Source: Coriolopsis trogii (Eukaryota; Basidiomycota; Agaricomycetes; Polyporales; Polyporaceae). Taken from it: a DNA stretch of 64,000 nucleotides. The stretch is taken from contig JAHYIO010000001.1 in NCBI GenBank assembly GCA_020543525.1, forward strand, positions 62,001 through 126,000, written 5' to 3'. A program made the translations under genes and the position numbers. Numbering within the stretch: position 1 is the first letter of the stretch; every line of letters starts with the position of its first letter. The notes beneath the pieces are model-generated. The model was not told the DNA's origin, did no database searches, and saw only the letters and a program-made list of their open reading frames with translations. Shown one piece after another: positions 8,826 through 20,700 of the stretch.

Positions 8826-11800
8826 ATGTCGAGCAAACCATCGCGCGCATCGCCCTCGCCATCGTCGCCGACGAGCACAAGCCATGGCCCGAAGCTTCCC
8901 AAGTTCCTCTCCAAGACGAACCGCGACCGGTCCAAGTCGATGGTGGACCCCGCGGGGAGTCCCACCCCCAGCTCCTCTTCCTCCCTGAGCCCCATCGTGC
9001 CCGAAACGCCAAAACACAAGAAGCCTGGTCGCCGAGGCTCGATATTCAGGGACGCTGGAAGTCGCAGACAATCGCAAGACGTCGATCCAGCCGACGTTGA
9101 GAAGGACGGCGAGGACACCGCCGACGAGCCGCCCGTCATTGTCGAGCCTTCGACCGTGCCCCGACCACGCACACGTTCCGAACGACCGTTATCCGACAAC
9201 TACCCTTCTGTACAGTATTACTCTCCCGGATCGAATGCCCGTATCACCGACCTCCCAACACGCCTTTCCGGCTGGTTCGCCCACACCTTCAGCTCCTCGT
9301 CCACCGACCTCAGCCTCCCATCGCTCCTCTCCCAGCAGCATCTCTCCGCATCTGTCTCTCCGAAGGGCAAGGGATCTGCGCTTATTACTGCCGCACGCCA
9401 CGGAAAGGGCCATCTCGACAAAGCTATGCGCTATCTGCTCGACAGCGACGCCATGCCCGATAAGTGTCCCGAACCCATCTGGCTACTCGGCGTGCAGCAC
9501 CCTGGTTACGAGCCCTCGCCTCCTCCCGCTCCTGACTTTGGTTCGAGCCCAACAAGACGTAGCTCTGCCGATTCGCGCCGTGGTTCTGTGTTTCGTTCGT
9601 CAAGCTCCTCTCCTGCATCTCCCAACGCGCCACCAGATCCGTCTCTCTCTCAGTCTCAGCCAGCATCCTCTGGGACCCCCAAGGATCCGTCAAAGAACTG
9701 GCCACCTGTCTTCTACTCCGATTTCACCTCTCGTATATGGCTCACCTATCGTTCGCAATTTTTTCCCATCCGCGACACGACCTTGGCCGCCTTGGACGCG
9801 GAGGTGTCTGACAGCCCTACAGGGCTTCCAAGCAGCCCCCCGTCGAAAAAGTGGAACTGGCCACTGGGAGGAGAGAAGGGCTGGACGAGCGATGCTGGGT
9901 GGGGCTGTATGTTGCGGACGGGCCAATCGCTTCTCGCGAATGCCTTGCTGCATCTGCACTTGGGTCGAGGTGCGTCCTTCGTTTCAGCGCTTCGGTCAAG
10001 CCCCTCTCAAGATCTTCCCTCGTCTCAGACTGGCGGAGACCACCCCACCCCGTCTATACCGCCGATTACGCCACCTATGTACAGATCATCACCTGGTTTC
10101 TCGATACCCCCTCCCCCCTTTGTCCATTTAGTGTCCACCGGATGGCTCTAGTGGGTAAAGATCTCGGAAAGGACGTCGGGCAGTGGTTCGGTCCTAGTAC
10201 CGCTGCTGGCGCAATCAAGTATGTTTCGCACATACTCCTTCCTCGTACTTCGCTCAACCTCCAACAGGACACTTGTAAATAACTTCCCCGACGCTGGCCT
10301 CGGGGTAGCCGTGGCCACAGACAGCACATTATATGAATCCGACGTCTATGCAGCCTCACGTTCTCCCATGTACTCGACGAGACGACACGGGCATGGCCGC
10401 ATGGTTTGGGGAGATCGCGCAGTCCTCGTGCTTATCGGCATCCGCCTGGGTATCGAAGGAGTCAATCCGTTGTATTATAACACCATCAAGGTCTGCCAGT
10501 ATCCCATGTGGTCTCATACACTACTCACCTTGCTCCCTGCAGACATTGTATACCTTCCCGCAGTCGGTCGGCATCGCTGGCGGCCGGCCATCCTCCTCAT
10601 ATTATTTCGTCGGCTCGCAGGCCGATAATCTCTTCTATCTCGATCCCCACCACGCACGTCCCGCTGTTCCACTCCGTCCACCTCCTCGGAACGGCTCTGA
10701 AAGCAACGAGCGTCAGTCTTCTCCCGAAGCATATGGTTCCGATCGCGAGCGTGACAGAGACAAGCAGTATCGTTCGGTGCACCACATGCGTTCGCCGACG
10801 TCGCCGATGTCTGTCCGTTCGACCGCGAGCACGGGCTCTGGATCCTCGTTTTCGTATCGCTCCCCTCCCCTCGCCCCTTCTCCCCTCCAGCAGCAGCTCT
10901 CGTCGTCGTCGGCGTCAACTAATTATTCTGACTCGTCGCAGTCTTTTAACATGCATAACAGGTGGCAGTCGTCGAGCGTTCTGCCGGACGAGTCTGCAGA
11001 GATGGATTCGCGCGAACTCGGCCTCGGGGCGGATCTGGACCCCATCCAGCGCCATTTCGTCACGGCGTACTCGCAGCAAGAGCTGAAGACGTTCCACTGC
11101 GACCGTGTTCGCAAGATGCCCCTGTCAGGTCTTGATCCAAGCATGTTGCTTGGCTTTTTGTGCAAGGACGAAGGCGAGTGGTTGGATCTCAAGGACAGGA
11201 TAACTGAGGTGCGTCCCATCGTGGCAGGTCATTAGCCCTCTAATTGATGGAACGCGTTTTAGCTATTCCGGACGAACAAGTCTATATTCTCTCTGGCGAA
11301 CGAGCCACCACACTATCCGTCGGACTCTGACGACATGGGCCTCGAATCTATATCCGAGCCTGACATCGATATGCCCGACGACGACGAGTTCTCGCTGGGA
11401 AACTCTCCAAGTGGCTCTCCTGAGGGTTCTGCGCAGGGTGGCTCCGTTCATGGCTCTGTCAAGTCTGAGGTCGACACCGAAGACGATCCCATCGCTCCGT
11501 TGACTCCCAGTGCTGGCAAGCCCTCGTTCGATCTTGACGCGCCCGAGCGCATGAAGCGATCCGCGTCGAGCTCCACACAAGACTCTCTGAGCTTTGACGA
11601 CGAAGACGACGAAGAATGGGCAGACCCACCAGAGTTCTCGAATCCTCATCTCCCCCTGGACTCGTCTCCTGTCGTCGTCTCAGTACCGGCGTCGAGTACT
11701 CCCAGTCCCGAAGCGCCCACTGCGATGGTCCCGTCGCGTTCCACGAGCTCGACGACGAGCAAGGGGACGGGCAAGACGACTCGACGGAAGTCCAAGAAAG

Positions 11801-12036
11801 GGTCTTCTGGCTCGACGAGCACGAAGACGCCGAGACCGCACCATCATCCGGAAGCACAGGCGCAGTATCCGTTCCCCGCCGCCGATCCAGAAGACGAAGA
11901 GCCAGAAGCGGCTCCTGCGGCGCAGATGCAGGGCAAACGTGTGCCGCAGATGCGGACTGCGAAGGCGCGCGATGGCGGACGGACGCAGAGCGGGGGGATC
12001 AAGGGTGTGCTCATGGACGATGCGGACGATTTTTGA
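8826..12036 (+). CDS. ATG4: Cysteine protease ATG4
   Basis: This autophagy endopeptidase processes the C-terminus of Atg8 and later removes Atg8 from phosphatidylethanolamine. The catalytic Cys is in [17 protein letters not shown]. The catalytic Asp/His pair is in FYLDPHH, preceded by the conserved [17 protein letters not shown] segment. Five exons are supported, with introns at about 9970-10028, 10219-10268, 10491-10543 and 11209-11263, all in compatible phase. It is much longer than yeast Atg4. There is a Ser/Pro-rich N-terminal extension of about 130 residues before the peptidase core and a long Ser-rich insert after the LDPHH motif. The [22 protein letters not shown] element then completes the fold, followed by an acidic and basic low-complexity tail. 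Such extensions are common in basidiomycete ATG4. The gene sits in the spacer between the two inverted duplicate blocks. Confidence 0.95.
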
Positions 12037-12718
12037 TTGAGGTGCCCAGTGTGCCTCGGCTGCTTCGCCGAGTGCGGATAGGTATGTGTGGGACTGGGTT
12101 TCCTCAATGTATCTCCTCTCCTCTCTACCTCTTTCTCGTTGTGGGGCTTGGCCCATTTGACCGAGGACGTCTTGTATCTGAATAGTTTGCGCTTCCTTTG
12201 CCCCTCTCTACCTCACTCTTATCCTTCCCTTACCGACCAGGTCGCTGGCCCTGGCGTTAGTTGAAATCCTCCACCATGTCCGTATAGGTGTTTTCACGCC
12301 CGGATGCGCACGATGAGGTTTTTATGCCATGGCCTACCTAGCTCCGCATGTACATCTGCATTTGCCGTTTTAGTGCACCCCGTCTGATGGTCGTCTGTAC
12401 CTATGTTGTAGTATTGCTCCTGGTCCCTCATCCACCTCCTCAGGGCCTTCTCTGCCCGTCCCACTCTAGCGCATATGGCACCCTTGTCCATGCTTAGGCT
12501 TGATGTGTCACGTTGGATACAAGCAAGTTTGTATTGGTCCCGGTCATGTCTTGTGTCCCCGATTCCATCACAAGATACCCTTCCATTCGCAGCGGGGTGT
12601 CGATTCCATTCTGGTGCTCACGGATGGTATCATGTACAAGTGTTTGATATCACGACTCGATGACAACTACATGAAATTCAGCTGGGGATGTCGTGCGGGA
12701 ATCGTAGCCTAGAAGCGT
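12037..12718. other. Intergenic, 3' side of ATG4
   Basis: This gap holds the ATG4 3' region and runs up to the right block of the inverted duplication. Only short unsupported reading frames are present. Confidence 0.5.
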
Positions 12719-13282
12719 CTAGTACTCCCCCTCAGCACCTTCATCTTCCCCCTCGTCGCGTTGGATATCAATCTCAACGTATAGACCGCCACGATCGTCA
12801 TCATCCATGCCCGTCGGTTCCTCCGTGTACAACGTGTCGCTTTCGACCCAGTGCCAGCTCGCGTGCCCATGAGCGAAAAACGGCTTCTGATTCCGTACCA
12901 AACCCAGCGAGTCGGGATCCTGACGCGGGTGCTCCCCAAGCAGATCGCCAGCACGGAGGATCTGCTCGTAGACAGACCGCTCCTCCTCATCTACGACCCT
13001 GTACACCGAGGAGGAGCATCCGTAGACGTACGAGCTGCACCGCGGGTGGACAACCTTCTTGTTGCCCGTCGAGCGGTGTACCGGTGCCTCCCCAATTCCA
13101 ACCGCCGAAGGCGAAGACGGAGTACCCGGGTGTGACGTGCCCTCGCCCGCTACTGTCCAGTTGGCTATCTTCGCCTCACGTTTATGTTTATTGGCCGTCT
13201 TCAAGCCTGAGTGCGAGTTCGTAGCCGTCTGTGCTAGCGGCGGCGGAGGATTCCTCACGCCCAGTTCCATGATCATGCTCAT
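12719..13282 (-). CDS. Small hypothetical protein, copy B (intact)
   Basis: An uninterrupted 187-residue frame that I do not recognise. It has a Pro-rich start (GVRNPPPPLAQ) and a central part with Cys and aromatic residues (CSSYVYGCSSSVYRVVDEEE). It ends in a strongly acidic C-terminus (MDDDDRGG, then DEGEDEGAEGEY). No signal peptide or membrane segment is visible. It follows the dehydrogenase gene by about 100 bp on the same strand, as in copy A. Coding status is supported by the comparison with copy A, where indels in the tail keep the frame. Copy A itself is broken by a single-base insertion. An exon of a larger gene cannot be excluded. Confidence 0.5.
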   Translation of the reverse strand: MSMIMELGVRNPPPPLAQTATNSHSGLKTANKHKREAKIANWTVAGEGTSHPGTPSSPSAVGIGEAPVHRSTGNKKVVHPRCSSYVYGCSSSVYRVVDEEERSVYEQILRAGDLLGEHPRQDPDSLGLVRNQKPFFAHGHASWHWVESDTLYTEEPTGMDDDDRGGLYVEIDIQRDEGEDEGAEGEY

Positions 13283-14598
13283 GTATGGTCGAAGTCGCCG
13301 ATGCAGAGCGAGACGCCAGCTTCAATGTTCAAATTTCCCAAACACTGAAGCGATGTCCGTCATACGCGGCACAAGTGACGTTCACTTCTGAGCTGCACCC
13401 TTGGAGAAATGTCGCCAGAATAGCCACAACGGAATCCATCTCGGGACCCACATCAGCACGCGATAAAGCCCCGTCAGCCCGCCCAGCGACATATACCGCG
13501 GAGGTTTCCTCTGCAAGCTCTTCCCAACAACGTGCCGCGCGTACTCGTCCGAGGACATCGCGTGATTGCCCTGGCTTGCATACATGCGGCGGAGCATGTC
13601 TGGCTGATAACGCTTGTAGAGCGAATCCTCAGAGAGCCCGGGGAAGGACGCTGCCTGGTTGTCAGACAGGTTGGAGCGGATGCTGCCAGTGGAGACGTAG
13701 AGAACAGAGATGCCAAGGGGCGTGCACTCCATGTAGAGCGTGTCTGAGAGCGAGCGAAGGGCTGCCTTTGTCGAGCCGTAGATGCCGGCCCATGGCGTCG
13801 GGCTGCGGAGAAAATGTGACGTGACTCTCAGTCTCCGATGAAGACGACGACATGAACGTACATGTCTGCTTGGATAGAGCCAATCATGACTATCGTTCCG
13901 CTCTTGCGCGCCGCCATGTGTGGGATGACGGCCTGGGACATGCGGAGGACACCAAAGACATTTGCATCATACGCCCGCTCGATCGTCTCTATGGGAACCT
14001 CGATTGTCGGGCCTGTAGAGAGTATGGATAAGAGACAAAGGATCGTGTATGAGATGTCACAGTAGCGCACCTATGGTAAGTACACCAGCATTGTTCACGA
14101 GGACGTCGATTCTTCCTTCTCTTTCGATGATCGTATTCACAACGTCTCGGACGTCATTCTCTTTGGTGACGTCCAGAACGAGTTTCTCGATGTTTGCCTG
14201 TCTGAGGCCATCCATGGCTTCTGCTCTGCGTGCAGTCGCATACACCTTGCAACCCTTGGAAGCATATTCTTCACATCTGCGAACAGAGAAGTCGTAACGC
14301 TCTTGCCGTGAGACCCGGCAGGATATGCTACGTGACGCCACTCACAATGCTGAGCCTATACCTCCCGCAGAGCAGCCTGTGACTAGGACGACTCTCGGTT
14401 GCGAGGACATCGAGACCGTGTGAGCAAGGGCGACGTGGGGGTGCGACCGTGCAAGTGGTGCTATATGGATCTCGTCCTCCGGATGCCGGTCATGTATCTG
14501 CCGGCGTACAATAGGTGGTGAGAACGGGGTTGTCGACCATTGCATCCGGCAGTAAGCCAGTCGCACACGAACAGAGGATTGTCTCCGAGTACGTAGCC
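12722..14598 (-). repeat. Right arm of large inverted duplication
   Basis: This is the reverse-orientation partner of about 5225-7081, holding the same two genes in the same relative order. Its outer edge lies near 14598, where similarity to the left block stops in the dehydrogenase promoter. Its inner edge falls at the stop codon of the small gene. Both arms point towards ATG4. Confidence 0.9.
13382..14410 (-). CDS. Short-chain dehydrogenase, AYR1-like (copy B)
   Basis: This is an intact four-exon copy of the gene at 5408-6440. The same TGCSAGGIG, LVNNAGV, IVMIGSIQ and YGSTK motifs and the same three intron positions are present. Differences are few: IIEREGRID instead of IIAREGRID, EVPIETI instead of EVGIETI, and SEDSLYKRYQ instead of SEHSLFSRYQ. 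The splice acceptor before the YGSTK exon is CGCAG here and CGTAG in copy A. Both copies keep all catalytic residues, so both could be active. Expression may differ because similarity upstream of the start extends only about 190 bp. Confidence 0.85.
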
Positions 14599-16128
14599 GG
14601 ATGAAGACTGCAGACCCCCAGTTAGTATTCGAGCATCGGAGTGGAGCACCAGAGGAGAGGTTGCAATGCTTGCCGACAACACAGTTGAATGAGTAGTACG
14701 TGGGATACGTTACTGATGCAGAGGAAGTGGGACCTCACAGCAGCAGGTACGGAATTGCCGAACGTTAAGATTGTATCAGTGCTGAGTGCGGCGGCAGTCT
14801 GGAGGCAGCCAGCTCATGCTTCACCACGGCTGAGATGCAAGTCTCGTCCACACGGATTGCGTTCAAGCTACGTGCTGCATAGATTATGTTGGCTTCTTGG
14901 AACCCGAGGCAGCTGTGAGGATCGGTTGAGCATCCGCTCGGCCTTGTATGAGAGAATCATTATGACAACAGGCATGAAATCCAGTCCAACGGACCATAGA
15001 TGGCCCTCGGACCTGGGAAAGATCCAAGCCTCGAAGTCGCCCCATCTCTCACCTGCCAGTCGCACAACCGCTCTTGACCATGCGCCACTCTCGGACTGGC
15101 TGCTCGTTCTCGTGTTTCCGCTAAGCACGAGACTACGTGTACAATCGGGCCTCAAAGTCGGCATGGTGGCCCCTGTAGGCTGTAGGCTCGAGTACATCAC
15201 AGCGCAATCCTATAGACTTTATTCAGTAAGCGACACAAGAAGGGCCAGCGTCCTAGGGTCTGGACGCAATATCGTACCAGCAGGACGCCCTGGAAGTCTG
15301 GATGTTCCGCGAACCACCACTTTTGAGAGGTTTGTCAAAAGATCATGGTGCAGAGATATTTTGCTTTCTGCGAAGAAGGATTATCGGGGTAGATTTGTGT
15401 AAGGAGGCAAAGGCTACGGATTTGGATCGAGGATGCGGACAGAGGACTCTGAGCTTGACCAATAAGTTGCACCACCGAGACTGTGATTGTCTGGATGCGT
15501 ACTCGGGGCTGCCCTGCCCTGACTCGGACGTGAAAGAAGTTGACACAGGGATGTTCTCTCGTATGAGCAAGCCGACGGACTCATAGCTTTCCAGAGTCCA
15601 TGACGCAGGTACGTCAACTCTATGGAATCGTCCGTTCTCGTATGATTTCTTCCTTCCTGCCTCTTCAATAGAGCACCCGCACCGAGTCGGCAAAAATAGC
15701 CATGTTGAATGACCGACATTGAGGTTTATCGAGTGCGCCGACTCAACAAAACGAGTCACTCACCACACTGCAGGCTGCGCCCAGGTCCCCACCTCCGAGC
15801 GATTCCCTCCAGTCGAGTGAGAACAACAATCTCTGACTTTCCGTATGTTTTCATACAGTCTCAAGATGGAAAAATCGGTTGACGGAGAGGACTGGCGTGG
15901 AGGAATGCCACAGGTAGGCCGTTCAGCTTGTTCGTCGTCTAGGACAGTGTGCGCATGCCGTGGGTCTCACTAGAAGACTGATAGCTTCTTCTATTTGAGC
16001 CCTTGAGTGCAGATGTGTAGAACCATGCTGAGAGCGATGGCGGATGGTCGATGTTCGAAAGCAATGTCAGTTCCGTTCGTTCAGCGCTTCTCTTCAGCGT
16101 CGTCTGCGAGATTTCGCCAACTTGAACT
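14599..16128. other. Gene-poor region
   Basis: This is about 1.5 kb without a supported gene. A 237-codon open frame (14689-15402, +) is present, but its composition looks non-coding and it shows no recognisable domain. No tandem repeats were noticed. Confidence 0.45.
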
Positions 16129-16130
16129 TA

Positions 16131-16929
16131 CAGCTGCTTGCGAAAAGTTTGCTCGGAGCGCTGAGTGCACGAAATAAATCCAAAAAATGCCGAAAAATCG
16201 AAGAATTGCCTCGATCGCGTTCCTCGCTGCGTATCTCGGGTCGGATAGTATATTTTGACTCCCTATGCCTTCGTATACCCTCATGTGTACTTCCCAAGGA
16301 CGTATGTACATGAATGGAACCCAACCAAAAGCCAGCTCATCCAGCTGATGTGCAAGCGCCCATGCACAGTACACGGAGCCTGCGAGCTTCAAAATCGACG
16401 GGGAGCTTGTGAAACTCCCAACGCGACTATTTCGAGGTGCTATTGGAGTGCCAGGCTACTCGTTCCAGGTAAATCAAGAACAGGGAATGCCCAGGCATGC
16501 CTTCCGTAGTCCTGGCTGTCGGAGAGTAGGGAAGCGCCGATCAATGACACTGCGCGACCCTCTGCCACTCTCAAATTCCTTCATGTTTCGCACTCAACTT
16601 CCTCTCTGATTGTTTTCATGCGCTAGGGGAACTCGATCCAGCCTATTTGGCCTGGGGTGGCTCCGCAATGAAGCTCGCAGGCTCCGTGTACTGTGCATGG
16701 GCGCTTGCATATCAGCTGGATGAGCTGGCTTTTGGTTGGGTTCCATTCATGTACATACGTCCTTGGGAAGTACACATGAGGGTATACGAAGGCATAGGGA
16801 GTCAAAATATACTATCCGACCCGAGATACGCAGCGAGGAACGCGATCGAGGCAATTCTTCGATTTTTCAGCATTTTTTGGATTTATTTCGTGCACTCAGC
16901 GCTCCGAGCAAACTTTTCGCAAGCAGCTG
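16131..16929. mobile_element. Foldback / long-TIR element flanked by TA
   Basis: Two arms of about 262 bp (16131-16393 and 16669-16929) are inverted copies of each other with only a couple of mismatches, separated by a spacer of about 275 bp. The outer termini read CAGCTGCTTGCG on both strands, and each is bordered by TA (16129-16130 and 16930-16931). That is the target duplication expected of Tc1/mariner-like insertions. No transposase frame is present. Each arm contains the same open frame of roughly 90 codons (MKLAGSVYCAWALA start), read towards the outer end. This is probably a chance product of the arm sequence. Confidence 0.6.
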
Positions 16930-16931
16930 TA

Positions 16932-17767
16932 CGTTTTGCTGCATTTGACTGCGCAATCTCGCGGCAAGACATAGCGACTTGACATACTGCTCACTGATTG
17001 GAACTTCGCTTGGTTTCTTCTCTCAGACACTACCAGGTAAAATTATTATGATTTGTTACTAATGGTGCTGGCAGTCGACATGATACCTCATCCGCAACTT
17101 TTCGCCCCACTCACTTCAGCTAGACCAACCTCGGGCTGATAGACATCGATGGCTACATTCTACGCAGAGAATGAGGCACTATGGGCATGGGACCCAGGAG
17201 GTATCAGGAGCAGGGCGAACATCGTCGCGACAAACCGGTGTGGAACCGTACAGATCACTGTGCCCCATGGCATTACGCGGTACAAGGTAGCGTAGGGGCC
17301 GTTCAGGGAGCCACTGCTCATGTCTTTGCGGGTTATTCATTCCCATGCATCTGGAACTGTCGCGTATGCTCGGACCTGGAACATCTTCAGCGTCTTTGAA
17401 GCAACAACCTCCTGACGGTCAGTATCCATATGTTAAGATTCACGCCGCGGCTGATCATGGTGTGCATACTTTCTACCGCCAGCAGAAGTTAGTGGCTCCC
17501 GAGATCATGCGGCGTGGGTGAGGTCGGGGTAAGAGTGCGACCCCTTCCGAACGACCTTGCGTTTCGTATACCACCAAGCGTCTTCTCGGTGAACGGAGTC
17601 TCACGCGAAGCATGGGACCGGTGGGTCACAGCGTCCTCCTCCGGCAATTCTCAGGAAGTCGACTCTGAGAAGAAGATAGCCTGACGCGGGTCAGTTTGAG
17701 CCCTGTCGCCTTTCCTTTATATATCCTTGGGCAGCTCTGACAACGCTCCACTCATCGTTCCACCGTC
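16932..17767. other. Upstream region of nitrite reductase, with possible coding remnant
   Basis: This gap contains stretches that read like degraded or unresolved exons at 17149-17521 (described under findings). Beyond these it presumably holds the nitrite reductase promoter. Confidence 0.35.
17675..17726 (+). promoter_or_regulatory. Candidate nitrite reductase promoter elements
   Basis: A GATA core (17675-17678) lies about 90 bp before the start codon, and a TATA-like TTTATATATCC (17716-17726) about 45 bp before it. GATA factors of the AreA/NIT2 type activate nitrogen-assimilation genes in fungi. A single GATA is frequent by chance, so this is suggestive only. Confidence 0.3.
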
Positions 17768-20700
17768 ATGGCCATGTCGGAATCCTTGCAGGATGCGGGA
17801 GTGAAGACTGTCGTGGTCGTCGGTCTGGGGATGGTCGGCATCGGTAAGGACTATCGATTTCGGCTCTGAGGACGAGGAATGTACTGATCACGTATGCATA
17901 GCTTTTATAGAGAAACTGCTCGATCTGGACACGGCAAAGCGCTATCGCATTGTGACATGCGGAGAGGAGACTCATCGTGAGTCCATTTGTTCGCGCTGAA
18001 TAACCGGTGCTGACAACCCAAAGTCAGTGGCGTACAACAGGGTCGCATTGACAGACTTTTTCCAACATCGTAACATCGAGAAGCTGTACTTGAACTCTCG
18101 TATGTCTGATGTCCGCGGTATGTACGCTGATACACTAACATCTCTTTCCAGCGGAGTGGTACGCTCAACAGGACCCGGAGCGCTTCTCCTTTCACATTGG
18201 GGAGGCAGTCACGACTCTTGACACCGAGTCGAGGACGGTCACCACCGACAAGGGCCGCACAGTCCCTTATGACTATTGCGTGCTCGCCACGGGATCGGAC
18301 GCGACCCTCCCCAGCTATGCGGACCTCTCGATACCTGGCGTGTTCGTGTATCGCAACATCTCGGATGTCAACAAACTACTGGCTCATTCCGACGAGGAAG
18401 ACATGAAAGACGCCAAGGTGAGTGATTGATATGTTGCTCTTGCTTGCGTAGCAACACTGACGACCACGTTGCAGGCGGTCGTCCTCGGAGCGGGGTTGCT
18501 CGGGCTGGAGGCAGCGAAAGCGGTCTATGACCTTCCCAGTGTCAAGGAGGTCACGATCATCCACAGACAAGCTTACCCACTCTCCAGACAGCTTGACGCG
18601 CAAGGTGGGGAGATCGTCCTGCGACGCATAGAAGCCATGGGCGTCCGCTTCCTTGGGGGCTTCTCTGTCCAGCGCCTCATCACCAATGAGTCCGGCTCCC
18701 TGTCAGGAATCGAACTGTCCGATGGGTCCGTCCTGGAGTGCAACATCGTCATCTTTGCTATCGGTATCACCCCGAGAGACGACGTCGCGCGCAGCGCTGG
18801 ATTGGCGTGTATGCCGCCCCCGCGCTCCGGGATCATTGTGGACGATCATCTGCAGACGAGCGCGAAGGATGTGTACGCGATTGGAGAGTGCGCTTGCTGG
18901 AAGAACAACACGTATGGGCTCATTGCTCCTGGTATCGAGATGGCGGACATCCTTTCCTTCAACCTGACGCAAGCGACAACGGCAATCGGGACATTCAAGC
19001 CAAGGCAGATGGTGAGGCTTCCCAGCCCTTCGTGCAATTGTCCCCATATTGAACGCGCCCTATACCAGAACAACCCAGACCTGTCAACGAAGCTGAAGTT
19101 GATGGGCGTTGATGTGCGTTCGCTACACATATACGTCCTTGCGCAGCACGTGCTGATTGTTGCATGATACAGGTCGCATCTTTTGGAGACTTCTTTGCGG
19201 AGAAACAAGGACCTACCCAGGCTGCGACAAAATCGGAGCCGAATCCAGAGCCCCGTACGGATGGGAAGCACGACGCCTCGGCACCTAGAAAGCGCCACGG
19301 AGCAGCCGCCGCAGCTGAGGGGCCTGTCGAAACCCTGAGCTACCGAGACCCGTTCGCAGGAGTCTACAAGAAGTATAGTCTCCAGCTCGCCATGTGTCTC
19401 CCGCATGCCCATCGCACTAACGTGTGCCTCGACCGATATAGATACATCTTCAGCGTCGACGGAAAGTACATTCTAGGGGGTATGATGGTCGGCGACACGT
19501 CCGACTACGTCAAGCTCGTCGCGCTAGTCAAGAAGAAGGTGAGCGCACCCGACGCACCCAGCGTGCCGCGGAAGACGCGACAAACCGTGTCTGACATGTC
19601 TCCGTAGAAACCGCTCGAGGTCCCACCATCTCAGTTCATGCTCGGCTCATCGCGCGGCGGGAACGATGACTCGGGCGAAGATCTGGACGACGACACGCAG
19701 ATCTGCAGCTGTCACGTAAGGCTGCGCGGCTCCTTGTGTCAAGGGTCGCTGTGGAACGCTAAGATGTTCCTGGGCAGAATGTGACAAAAGGCCGCATCGC
19801 GCAATGCGTCAAAGACGGTGCGCAGACCATAGCCGACGTCAAGAAACAGACCAAGGCCGGGACTGGATGTGGAGGCTGTAAGTGCCGGTGTGCTCCATCG
19901 ACGGTCTGCAACGTCTGAGGCGGTGTGTCATATGCAGGCATTCCCCTTGTGACTAATATTTTCAAGGTACGTCGCCGCTTTGGGAGTCTTGTGCGTCTGC
20001 CTGTTCACCGCACGCATAGGCTGAGATGAAGAAAGCGGGTGTTGCCTTGAGTAACAACCTGTGCCCGCACTTCGCCATGTCACGAGCCGATCTGTTCAAC
20101 GTGGTCAAGTAAGGACTTGTTCGAATGGCATCTTGACCGACTAACGTTCTTTCAGAATCAAGAAGTTGAAAACCTTCAACGAGATCATGGAATCTGTCGG
20201 TGTGAAGGCCGACTCTGTAGGCTGCGAGATCTGCAAGCCGGCAATAGGGAGCATTCTATCATCCCTCTGGAACGAGCTCATTATGGCCCCAGCCCACCAT
20301 GCGTGAGCATGATTCATGATTTATGTCGATTGACGGCATGCTCAATCGCGCCTCAATGACAGTCTCCAAGATACAAATGATAGGCAGGTCCTGTCATGAA
20401 CGACAATATGTTCCCACTGATATGCTTTCTATGTGACAGGTTCCTTGCGAATATGCAGCGAAACGGTAATGCGACGAGCGTTCATACACCGTGAACACAG
20501 TTCTTACGGCTCGCAACAGGAACGTTCTCGGTCGTTCCTCGCGTCGCCGCTGGAGAGGTAAGTCGTCGTCTCCGAAGGATGCGCGGCATTTGCTGACTTT
20601 CTCACCAGATCACACCCGAGAAGTTGATTGTCCTCGGACAAGTAGCAAAGAAATGTATGCTGTCGAGCTCCGGCCCGGTGTTGTACTCCATCTCACCTCA

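Noticed and set aside
9097..10131. 344-codon alternative frame inside ATG4
   Set aside because: It is an overlapping frame of the Ser/Pro-rich region. The ATG4 frame holds the catalytic motif.
14689..15402. 237-codon open frame on the plus strand
   Set aside because: It lies in gene-poor DNA, has irregular composition without any motif, and overlaps an unrelated open frame on the other strand. It is treated as chance.
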